Positions 1 through 4,865 of a DNA stretch of 6,673 nucleotides are shown one piece after another (position 1 is the first letter of the stretch; every line of letters begins with the position of its first letter). The position numbers and the translations under genes are program-made. The notes under the pieces are model-generated. The model was not told where the DNA came from and searched no databases. It saw only the letters and a program-made list of their open reading frames with translations. The stretch spans positions 1 through 6,673 of the forward strand of contig JAPPMR010000955.1 of the NCBI GenBank assembly GCA_028818995.1, read 5' to 3'. Origin of the DNA: Candidatus Poribacteria bacterium (lineage in GTDB: Bacteria; Poribacteria; WGA-4E; WGA-3G).

Positions 1-17
1 CGGGACTAAAGAACTGG
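1..17 (+). repeat. Hairpin repeat, copy A (cut by window edge)
   Basis: This is the 3' part of the same repeat as copy B: CGGGACTAAAGAAC followed by unrelated sequence. The left half lies outside the window. Its distance to copy B is 53 bp, close to the 48-50 bp spacing of the array at 2755-2927. Confidence 0.75.
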
Positions 18-30
18 AGGGGGTACTCGT

Positions 31-67
31 TTTCTATAAACATAGCGTCCCTACGGGACTAAAGAAC
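31..67 (+). repeat. Hairpin repeat, copy B
   Basis: Full copy of a roughly 36-bp dispersed repeat: TTTCTATAAACAT, two variable bases, then the hairpin GTCCC-TAC-GGGAC and a tail ACTAAAGAAC. The same unit occurs four more times at 2755-2927. The 5-bp stem with a 3-nt loop is kept in all full copies. It is REP-like in size and shape, but its origin is unknown to me. Confidence 0.85.
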
Positions 68-148
68 AATGTTCATGTTTCTGGGTATTAACTTTCAGTA
101 AATCTCAATACCAGAAAACTCTTAAAACTGAATAACCCTGAATTAAGC

Positions 149-177
149 TTGACATAATGAGTCAAATCTTGTATTAT
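149..177 (+). promoter_or_regulatory. Candidate sigma70 promoter for the lipoprotein gene
   Basis: TTGACA at 149-154 (6/6 to the -35 consensus) is followed after exactly 17 bp by TATTAT at 172-177 (5/6 to the -10 consensus). It would give a leader of roughly 200 nt before the start at 389. The region is very AT-rich, so chance matches are possible, but the perfect -35 with optimal spacing makes this the best candidate. Confidence 0.5.
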
Positions 178-248
178 TGTTATATCAAGCCAATTATTGT
201 ATATAATAGCAAATTTATAACAATTTACTTAATATAACTGTTTAAAGT

Positions 249-278
249 TTGCAATCAGCAAACTCGCTGAATTATAAT
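249..278 (+). promoter_or_regulatory. Second candidate promoter closer to the lipoprotein gene
   Basis: TTGCAA at 249-254 (4/6) lies 18 bp from a perfect TATAAT at 273-278, about 105 nt before the start codon. It is weaker at -35 than the site at 149-177 but gives a shorter leader. The rest of 68-388 is AT-rich (one sampled 60-base line, 241-300, is about 27% G+C) and shows no gene. Confidence 0.35.
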
Positions 279-388
279 AAGTTCTTGTTATAGATACAAA
301 ATTTAAGAAGTCTAAACACGTAAATTGTCCAAACTATAGTACAAGAGACAATACGGCGATTTAAGGAATTATTAAAAGGAAAACAGTA

Positions 389-2008
389 ATGAAACAAACA
401 TTATTAAGAATATCTATATGGTTGCTAACACTTCCGATTATTGCGGTGTTAAGCATTCTCTTTCTAACGACCACTGGTTGTGACGAAGGGGAGCAGATGG
501 TAAACAATGTGATAACGGAGCCAGTGGAGCCGACAACACCCAAACCGACGGATCCTGTGACGGAAATACCCACGACAACCGGCGATATAAAAAAGCCGGA
601 GCCGACAAAGCCGGCAGAATCCACAGATACAAATCCTGAAGAACAGGAGCCGGAAACGAAAGAACCGGAACTTGAGCCGGCAGACACAACACCACCGACG
701 GTAGTGAGGGTCGTATGGTACGCGAACAGCAGATTAAAGGGGCTCATGCTCAACAACAGAAACCCCGGGGTTACCGTGTATGCAAAGGTGGTATTCTCCG
801 AGCCGGTAGAGCACATCATCGGCAATGACGCGAGCGCGCGCCCCGCCCTGTCACTCGTGGTAAACGGACAGGCGGCACGTCTGGGTGTGCTTCCGCATAA
901 CGCAGGAAACAGAGCATTTGTCTCCGGTACCTGCAAACCCCTTGCAGGGGATACCGACACCTTTGCCTGCAGCTATACCATACCCGCAGGGAGCATCGGC
1001 ACTGTCACGCTGCAGGTCGGAGAAGAAACTGCCGACACAGCAGGAAACGCTGCCGCTGAGTCACACCACATCGCCCCGTTTATGATAGAAGAGCCGCCAC
1101 CGCCGAAAACAAAGCAGGTGGTGCCGGCATTGAAGACCCTCGTCCCGGCAACCAGCCCAGAGCATCTCCCTCCTCCGGAGAGCGACCCGGGAGATTTTGT
1201 CGGCCAAATCCGCACACTCTACTCAACAAACGGAATATCAGTGAACAGCACTCAACCCTTACCGGGGGTGTCCGTCACGATCACCGCGGGACCAAGAGCC
1301 GGCGAACAGGTTACCACTGATCAAGGCGGCTACTACCTCTTCCCGAACAGCAGCGAAGACGAGCTCTACCTCCGGGTGGAGAAAGAGCACTTCGAGCCGA
1401 AAGAGGTCATCGTAGACCGCGCTCGTCCGACCGTCTTACAAAGGCCGGCCGGACCGACACTCACCCGCGGCGACCCATGGAACACCCCGGGCACGGTGGT
1501 CATCGGGCAGCGATGGCCGGACGCCGTCCGCTTCATTTTTGAGGAAACACTACTCCCGAACGATATACTGTTTGTCAGAAGTGATGGGTATAGATCCTAT
1601 CAGTTAAGTGTCGGAGCGTATAAATCATCGGGAATTATTACCATCTTTACCGATAGAACGGGTACAAACAACGACATGCTGATGCTCTTTGCCCACGAGC
1701 TGGGCCATGCGCACCAACACGCCGTAGAGATCACCAACAACACCGACAGCTGGTCAGAAACACCTGAAGGCAGGGCGTACGCGCGGGCAAGAGAGAAAGA
1801 TTGGGAAGAAGTGGACAGGACAACATTTGACAAAAATGTGGCCAACAACTACCACGAAGACGCTCACCTCACTGAAGGAGCAGCTGAGGTATCCACCCGC
1901 TATTGGGGTCGCGGCAAGTGGCTGCCGGCGGAAGGTTACGAAGATCACTTGAAAACCATAATTCCCAACCGCTACACATGGGCAGAAAAGTGGCTCAACA
2001 AAAAGTAG
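389..2008 (+). CDS. Secreted lipoprotein with Ig-like and carboxypeptidase-regulatory-like domains and an HExxH zincin-type C-terminus
   Basis: Residues 2-30 form a signal peptide (one basic residue, long hydrophobic core) ending in a lipobox-like TTGC, so Cys31 is the probable lipidated residue and the protein should be surface or periplasmic. Residues 40-98 are a Pro/Glu/Thr/Lys-rich stalk. Residues 98-232, opening with DTTPPTV, resemble a bacterial Ig-like (SbsA-type) domain, with Cys182 and Cys194 able to form a disulfide. A second Pro-rich linker (233-268) leads to a carboxypeptidase-regulatory-like beta domain (about 268-350, with GQI, LPGVSVT and TDQGGYY). The C-terminal region (about 360-539) carries HELGH at 436-440 and EGAAE at 496-500, a gluzincin-like pair in which Glu496 is the likely third zinc ligand and Glu437 the base. 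Substrate is unknown. AAAAGGA at 375-380 supports the ATG start. The middle of the gene is far richer in G+C than its flanks. Domain calls are by eye; the peptidase family is not assigned. Confidence 0.85.
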   Translation: MKQTLLRISIWLLTLPIIAVLSILFLTTTGCDEGEQMVNNVITEPVEPTTPKPTDPVTEIPTTTGDIKKPEPTKPAESTDTNPEEQEPETKEPELEPADTTPPTVVRVVWYANSRLKGLMLNNRNPGVTVYAKVVFSEPVEHIIGNDASARPALSLVVNGQAARLGVLPHNAGNRAFVSGTCKPLAGDTDTFACSYTIPAGSIGTVTLQVGEETADTAGNAAAESHHIAPFMIEEPPPPKTKQVVPALKTLVPATSPEHLPPPESDPGDFVGQIRTLYSTNGISVNSTQPLPGVSVTITAGPRAGEQVTTDQGGYYLFPNSSEDELYLRVEKEHFEPKEVIVDRARPTVLQRPAGPTLTRGDPWNTPGTVVIGQRWPDAVRFIFEETLLPNDILFVRSDGYRSYQLSVGAYKSSGIITIFTDRTGTNNDMLMLFAHELGHAHQHAVEITNNTDSWSETPEGRAYARAREKDWEEVDRTTFDKNVANNYHEDAHLTEGAAEVSTRYWGRGKWLPAEGYEDHLKTIIPNRYTWAEKWLNKK

Positions 2009-2027
2009 TAGTGATAATTGCTTACGC

Positions 2028-2061
2028 ATAAAACCCAACAACACAGGTTGTTGGGTTTTAT
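2028..2061. terminator. Bidirectional rho-independent terminator
   Basis: A perfect 15-bp stem: 2028-2042 pairs with 2047-2061 around the tetraloop ACAG. The right arm ends GGGTTTTAT on the + strand, and by symmetry the - strand also ends in GGGTTTTAT. It lies 20 nt after the lipoprotein stop and 24 nt beyond the stop of the - strand cysteine-rich remnant, so it sits between two convergent gene ends and can serve both. Confidence 0.88.
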
Positions 2062-2084
2062 AATGCTCTACAACAGACACGGCA

Positions 2085-2297
2085 CTATGACGAGCTCTTC
2101 GCCTGGCAATAACCGGTTTCTGTATTACATTCAGCACCCGCGCGACAACTCGCGTCATCACTACACCAATCCGGTCGACATTTTTTCCAATTAAGGTCTC
2201 CTCCTGCGTCACAATACGTGCTCAGATCAGGACATTGGGCATCGGTGTCACACGTGTGACAATACCAGGAATGATGGATACGATTTTGAATCTCGGC
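2085..2297 (-). pseudogene. 3' remnant of a cysteine-rich protein gene
   Basis: The - strand frame from the TAA at 2298-2300 to the TAG at 2085-2087 is open for 70 codons and has no ATG, GTG or TTG near its beginning. The translation holds nine cysteines with regular spacing and many Asp/Gly residues: CHTC, AQC, STYC, WKKC, DWC, ASC, AEC and GYC. The repeated C-x5-C and C-x6-C spacing fits a disulfide-stabilised extracellular domain. The segment ends just before a strong terminator that works in this direction, as expected for a true gene end. The upstream part is missing: beyond 2300 no - strand frame continues the pattern. I therefore read it as the C-terminus of a truncated secreted-protein gene. 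I do not recognise the family. It may instead be a short gene with a non-standard start. Confidence 0.5.
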
Positions 2298-2362
2298 TTA
2301 TAGTAAAATCCGAAAATATGTTCACATTTCAATGAACAACAAACCCTACACCATCACCGCTG

Positions 2363-2418
2363 GCGAGGCGGGGAATGCCTAAACGGCATTCATACCGTTG
2401 ATTTCTTCCTAACCTCGC
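2363..2418 (+). promoter_or_regulatory. Structured leader with two mutually exclusive hairpins before the small gene
   Basis: An outer stem pairs GCGAGG (2363-2368) with CCTCGC (2413-2418). Inside, GAATGCC (2373-2379) pairs perfectly with GGCATTC (2385-2391) over a TAAAC loop. An alternative hairpin pairs AACGG (2382-2386) with CCGTT (2395-2399); it shares bases with the first, so only one can form. The 3' strand of the outer stem includes ACCT (2412-2415), which could pair with the AGGT of the ribosome binding site at 2427-2430. The layout, a switchable fold 16 nt before an ATG with a Shine-Dalgarno sequence, resembles a cis-regulatory RNA. It matches no riboswitch consensus I can recall (TPP, SAM, cobalamin, glycine, fluoride and c-di-GMP considered). 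Confidence 0.4.
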
Positions 2419-2434
2419 TAATGTAAAGGTAATT

Positions 2435-2595
2435 ATGGAGTTTACTATAAATGACGACGCTGTGAAAGGACTCATTACCAAAAAAGTAAACGCACGCTTC
2501 AGAAAGAGGTTTATGAGGCTTACAAAGATGTTGATGAAGCGGGGCTTTCACGCCGCGTTGCGCGCCTCCATCCGATTGGTGTTGTGAAAGGGTAA
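2435..2595 (+). pseudogene. Small hypothetical protein gene with a one-base frameshift
   Basis: ATG at 2435 follows AAAGG (2425-2429) at 5-nt spacing and opens a frame starting MEFTINDDAVKGLITKKVNA. In this frame the C-terminal half turns into a basic run and stops at 2585-2587 after 50 codons. In the neighbouring frame the sequence from about 2499 reads smoothly as QKEVYEAYKDVDEAGLSRR and then VARLHPIGVVKG, stopping with TAA at 2593-2595. The total of 161 nt is one short of 54 codons. A single missing base near 2496-2500 (for example CGCTTTCAG reduced to CGCTTCAG) would restore one 53-residue protein. This suggests a recent frameshift, a sequencing error or, less likely, programmed slippage. 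I do not recognise the protein: it is acidic at the start and basic toward the end, with no signal peptide or membrane segment. It is preceded by a structured leader and runs directly into the first GGTAATTTT repeat. Confidence 0.55.
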
Positions 2596-2630
2596 TTTTC
2601 TATAACCATCATAAGCGTCAATTTTAGGAT
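2591..2630 (+). repeat. GGTAATTTT repeat, copy 1
   Basis: Starts GGTAATTTTCTATAACCAT and ends near ATTTTAGGAT. It aligns over about 40 bp with copies at 2714 and 3001. Its TAA supplies the stop codon of the restored small gene, so the repeat boundary coincides with the gene end. Confidence 0.6.
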
Positions 2631-2646
2631 ACACCCCATTGTTAGA

Positions 2647-2661
2647 GGGCTTTCCAAGCCC
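2647..2661. repeat. Short GC-rich hairpin
   Basis: GGGCTT (2647-2652) pairs with AAGCCC (2656-2661) over a 3-nt loop. It sits between repeat copy 1 and the left arm of the composite element. There is no T run on either side, so it is not an obvious terminator; its role is unknown. Confidence 0.4.
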
Positions 2662-2713
2662 GATTTATTACCCTAAAGTAGGCGCGTTTTGATGAAGATT
2701 AATTTATTAATTG

Positions 2714-2752
2714 GGTAATTTTTTATTATGCATATTTGGAACATTTTAAGGG
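2714..2752 (+). repeat. GGTAATTTT repeat, copy 2
   Basis: Starts GGTAATTTTTTATTATGCAT and ends near ATTTTAAGGG. It aligns with copies 1 and 3 but is more diverged in the middle. It lies inside the composite palindromic element, between the left outer arm and the hairpin array. Confidence 0.5.
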
Positions 2753-2754
2753 AT

Positions 2755-2785
2755 CTTCAGTCCCGTAGGGACGCAATGTTTATAG
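2755..2785 (-). repeat. Hairpin repeat, copy C
   Basis: Inverted relative to copy B. The - strand reads TCTATAAACATTG, then GTCCC-type hairpin (2760-2772) and ACTGAAG. Hairpin centre at 2766, first of four regularly spaced units. Confidence 0.82.
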
Positions 2786-2804
2786 ATCACGATCGGACAA
2801 GGTC

Positions 2805-2829
2805 TCTTAGTCCCGTAGGGACGATATGT
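2805..2829 (-). repeat. Hairpin repeat, copy D (shorter)
   Basis: Same orientation as copy C, with the hairpin at 2810-2822 and centre at 2816. It matches only through ACATATCG on its 5' side; the TCTATAA part is missing or diverged. Confidence 0.78.
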
Positions 2830-2845
2830 CCTCGCAGCACATGGC

Positions 2846-2877
2846 AACAAACATATCGTTCCTACGGAACTCAAGAA
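2846..2877 (+). repeat. Hairpin repeat, copy E
   Basis: Orientation flips here. The hairpin is GTTCC-TAC-GGAAC (2858-2870), centre 2864. Compared with copies B-D, one stem base pair changed on both sides (C to T and G to A), so pairing is kept. Confidence 0.8.
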
Positions 2878-2891
2878 GGGTGGACAACTTT

Positions 2892-2927
2892 TTTCTATAA
2901 ACATATCGTTCCTACGGAACTGAAGAA
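2892..2927 (+). repeat. Hairpin repeat, copy F
   Basis: Full-length copy with TTTCTATAAACATATC, the hairpin GTTCC-TAC-GGAAC (2908-2920, centre 2914) and the tail TGAAGAA. It shares the compensated stem of copy E and is 50 bp from it. Confidence 0.85.
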
Positions 2928-3000
2928 ATTACCTAAATATTTTCTTAATCTTAATCAAAACGCGCCTACCATGTGGAGGTTCGCTAAATTGACACCTATA

Positions 3001-3040
3001 GGTAATTTTTTATAACCATACATTTGTTCCATCTTTAGGT
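3001..3040 (+). repeat. GGTAATTTT repeat, copy 3
   Basis: Starts GGTAATTTTTTATAACCAT and ends near CTTTAGGTT. It is closest to copy 1 over its first 19 bp, with a single difference. It lies just right of the composite palindromic element, so one copy sits inside the element and one on each side. Confidence 0.6.
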
Positions 3041-3151
3041 TGTAGAAAATTCTAAAGAGTTTGTTCTTGTATGAGTCGCGACACCATCCCTGAACAATGT
3101 CTATTTTTTAATCATCAAATTGTCTAAAAAATAAGCAATTTTACCGAACAA
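3024..3151. promoter_or_regulatory. Cluster of TTGTTC/GAACAA half-sites upstream of the sigma54 promoter
   Basis: TTGTTC occurs at 3024-3029 and 3061-3066, and its complement GAACAA at 3092-3097 and 3146-3151. The 3059-3066 and 3146-3153 sites extend to 8 bp (GTTTGTTC and GAACAAAC). A separate inverted repeat, TATTTTTTA (3102-3110) with TAAAAAATA (3125-3133), lies between them. They are about 55-180 bp upstream of the predicted start, where enhancer-binding activators of sigma54 usually bind. The link is inferred, and AT-rich DNA gives such matches by chance. Confidence 0.25.
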
Positions 3152-3175
3152 ACCGCCAAATATACACTTACTTTA

Positions 3176-3192
3176 TTGGCATAAAAATTGCT
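3176..3192 (+). promoter_or_regulatory. Sigma54 (RpoN)-type promoter
   Basis: TTGGCATAAAAATTGCT matches the sigma54 -24/-12 pattern TGGCA-N-TTGC. The GG (3178-3179) and GC (3190-3191) are separated by exactly 10 bp, the strict requirement. Transcription would begin about 11-12 nt downstream, near 3202, right at the first hairpin of the predicted RNA. No protein gene follows on this strand before the convergent gene at 3363. Confidence 0.65.
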
Positions 3193-3200
3193 TAATACTT

Positions 3201-3330
3201 CCTAAGCCTCCTTAGGTGAGTCGGAACTGCAATCTCTGAAAAGCGCAGCGTGTTAGTCAATATTATATGCGTTAGGTTAGAATCCCTGAAACTTCTCAAC
3301 CGTTTTGAGACGTGGTTTCCGACTCTTTTT
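3201..3330 (+). ncRNA. Predicted sigma54-driven structured small RNA, about 130 nt
   Basis: A 5' hairpin pairs CCTAAG (3201-3206) with CTTAGG (3211-3216) over CCTC. A long-range closing stem of 9 perfect pairs joins GAGTCGGAA (3218-3226) to TTCCGACTC (3317-3325), followed at once by TTTTT (3326-3330), a terminator-like end. Inside, TCTCAA (3294-3299) pairs with TTGAGA (3305-3310) over CCGTT, and CTGC (3227-3230) can pair with GCAG (3245-3248). The motif AATCYCTGAAA appears twice (3231-3241 and 3281-3291). The transcript starts at a sigma54-type promoter and ends 33 nt before the stop of the convergent gene, so it would act in trans, or possibly as an antisense if it reads through. It matches no RNA family I can name (6S, tmRNA, SRP and common riboswitches considered). 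Confidence 0.58.
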
Positions 3331-3362
3331 GTTCTTAATTAAGTAATTCTGAAGTATTGACA

Positions 3363-4856
3363 TTACCCGGACCCAGTCAATTTCCGCAATGTTTGAACCA
3401 ACGTGCCTTCCGAAAGCCATTTCGCAGCCACACGCCACACACTGGTTGAATAAGTCGGATACACGTGAATCATTCCACTCAACTTCCGTAATGGAATCCC
3501 TTCCTGCATCGCCAAAACATACTCATGGATAACCTCCCCTGCATCGGCACCGACAAGGTGTACCCCTAATATCTTTCCTCTCCATTTACTTGCAATGATT
3601 TTGCTGAATCCGCGTGTTTCCCCCTCTGCAATTGCCCTATCAACATCTGCCTGATCCAGTCTAAACACATCAACATCACCATATTTCCCACGTGCTTCTG
3701 CCTCCGTCAATCCACATCGAGCGACCTCTGGATCACAGAACGTCGTCCAAGGCACAACAGAGTAGTTTATCTTTTTGGAAAAAGGTAATAAGAAATTTCG
3801 CACTAACAATTGTGCTTGAAATGCTGCCACATGTGTAAAAAGATAGTGTCCAATTACATCACCTGCAGCGTATATGTTTTTCACATGTGTCTGAAGTTGT
3901 CCATTAACGACGATTCCGTTTTTTTCAACTTTCACTCCAATTTTTTCAAGTTCCAAACCTTCAACATTTGGGGCGCGTCCTGCGGCAATCAAAATCTTAT
4001 CGTAAACTCGTTCCTGATTATTTTGGTTTGTGGAGGACTGAAACTCTAATTCAGATGTTGGAGGGGTTTGTAACCCCGATAATATCACACTAAAACCATT
4101 CTTATGTTTTTCAATCTTTGTTATATCCGTATTAAGTCGAATATCAATGCCATCTGAAATAAGATAATTTAACATCTTCTCAGAAACATCAAGATCCTCT
4201 TTTGTTAGAATACGTCCGCTCCGTTGCGCTATTGTTACTTCTGCACCAAGCCGATGAAATGCTTGTCCCAATTCAATGCCGATTGGACCTGCCCCGACAA
4301 CAAGTAACCGTTGAGGAAGTACTTCCAATTCCCACACATTTTCACTGTCAAGATAATCACAAGATTCTAATCCCGGTATAGGCGGCGCAAGAGGACGAGA
4401 ACCTGTGCTAATCACAAACTTTTTGCTTTTGATCGTTCTGGTTTGCTCGTTTTCACTGTCTTCCACAACAAAGGTATCGCGTGATTCAAAATGTCCGTCG
4501 CCAAAGATAACATCAACCCCCATCTCGCGGAACCGTTCAGGATTGTCGTGTTCCTCTTCAATCACATGTTGCGTGCTACGCACATATTCTATAACTTTCT
4601 GCCATTGAGGTTTGGTATCAGTCGTAGTAATCCCATATCTCTCCGCGTTTCGGATATAATTTGCAACCTTCGCAGCTTTGAGTAAGGCTTTTGAAGGCAC
4701 ACATCCTGTCCATAAACAGTCTCCACCGATGCGATGTTTCTCCACAAGTGCTGTCTTTTTACCAAGTTTTGCGCCAGCGACTGCAAGCACGAGTCCAGCA
4801 CTTCCGCCGCCAATGATAGTTAAATCATAGATAATATCTGCAGCTTTCTCATTCAT
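3363..4856 (-). CDS. FAD/NAD(P)-dependent disulfide oxidoreductase, MerA/Lpd-like
   Basis: This 497-residue protein is a class I pyridine nucleotide-disulfide oxidoreductase. It has the FAD-binding GGGSAG (16-21) with Glu39 closing the fold, the redox pair in GGDCLWTGCVPSK (Cys47 and Cys52), TGSRP (151-155), the NAD(P)-binding GAGPIG (188-193), AAGRAPN (291-297), AAGDV (330-334) and a C-terminal dimerisation domain. Where glutathione reductase and lipoamide dehydrogenase carry the catalytic His-x4-Glu (HPTxSE), this protein has YPTYST: Tyr466 and Thr471. Together with the LWTGCVPSK active site this favours the mercuric-reductase-like branch over true lipoamide dehydrogenase. However, it has no N-terminal metal-binding domain and no C-terminal Cys-Cys pair, so mercury reduction is unlikely. 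It starts 9 nt after the amidohydrolase, and its ribosome site TAGGG (4864-4868) overlaps that stop codon, implying coupling. The physiological substrate is unknown. Confidence 0.92.
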   Translation of the reverse strand: MNEKAADIIYDLTIIGGGSAGLVLAVAGAKLGKKTALVEKHRIGGDCLWTGCVPSKALLKAAKVANYIRNAERYGITTTDTKPQWQKVIEYVRSTQHVIEEEHDNPERFREMGVDVIFGDGHFESRDTFVVEDSENEQTRTIKSKKFVISTGSRPLAPPIPGLESCDYLDSENVWELEVLPQRLLVVGAGPIGIELGQAFHRLGAEVTIAQRSGRILTKEDLDVSEKMLNYLISDGIDIRLNTDITKIEKHKNGFSVILSGLQTPPTSELEFQSSTNQNNQERVYDKILIAAGRAPNVEGLELEKIGVKVEKNGIVVNGQLQTHVKNIYAAGDVIGHYLFTHVAAFQAQLLVRNFLLPFSKKINYSVVPWTTFCDPEVARCGLTEAEARGKYGDVDVFRLDQADVDRAIAEGETRGFSKIIASKWRGKILGVHLVGADAGEVIHEYVLAMQEGIPLRKLSGMIHVYPTYSTSVWRVAAKWLSEGTLVQTLRKLTGSG

Positions 4857-4865
4857 GACACTACC

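Larger units (their letters stand above)
2679..2968. repeat. Composite palindromic repeat element
   Basis: The ends form a 24-bp inverted repeat with one mismatch: 2679-2702 (TAGGCGCGTTTTGAT, then AAGATTAA) and 2945-2968 (TTAATCTT, then ATCAAAACGCGCCTA). Between them lie GGTAATTTT repeat copy 2 and four hairpin repeats, two in each orientation. No protein gene is visible inside: open frames here only translate repeats. It may be a non-autonomous mobile element or a nested cluster of them; no target duplication was identified. Confidence 0.55.

Noticed and set aside
64..74. Palindrome GAACAATGTTC as an operator
   Set aside because: Only 5-bp arms, overlapping the end of repeat copy B; too short to support a claim.
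361..960. 199-codon antisense frame rich in Ser, Gly and Val
   Set aside because: It is the low-complexity shadow of the Pro/Glu/Thr stalk of the lipoprotein gene, and it has no ribosome binding site.
1754..2212. 152-codon - strand frame crossing the terminator
   Set aside because: It runs through the lipoprotein gene and the 15-bp terminator stem. The overlapping cysteine-rich frame is far more protein-like.
2755..2927. CRISPR-like array
   Set aside because: Units are self-complementary, switch orientation, and have intervening stretches of only about 15-25 bp of variable length. There is no leader and no cas gene.
2728..3015. 95-codon open frame on the + strand across the hairpin array
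   Set aside because: It translates straight through repeat copies C-F and the right outer arm, has no convincing ribosome site, and its sequence is explained by the repeats.
2955..3116. Open - strand frame containing YKKLPIGVNLANLHMVGAF
   Set aside because: It is a translation of the right repeat arm and GGTAATTTT copy 3, with no start signal; probably a repeat artefact.
3294..3325. Terminator for the - strand operon formed by the TCTCAA/TTGAGA hairpin
   Set aside because: On the - strand the stem is not followed by a T run. The T run belongs to the + strand RNA.
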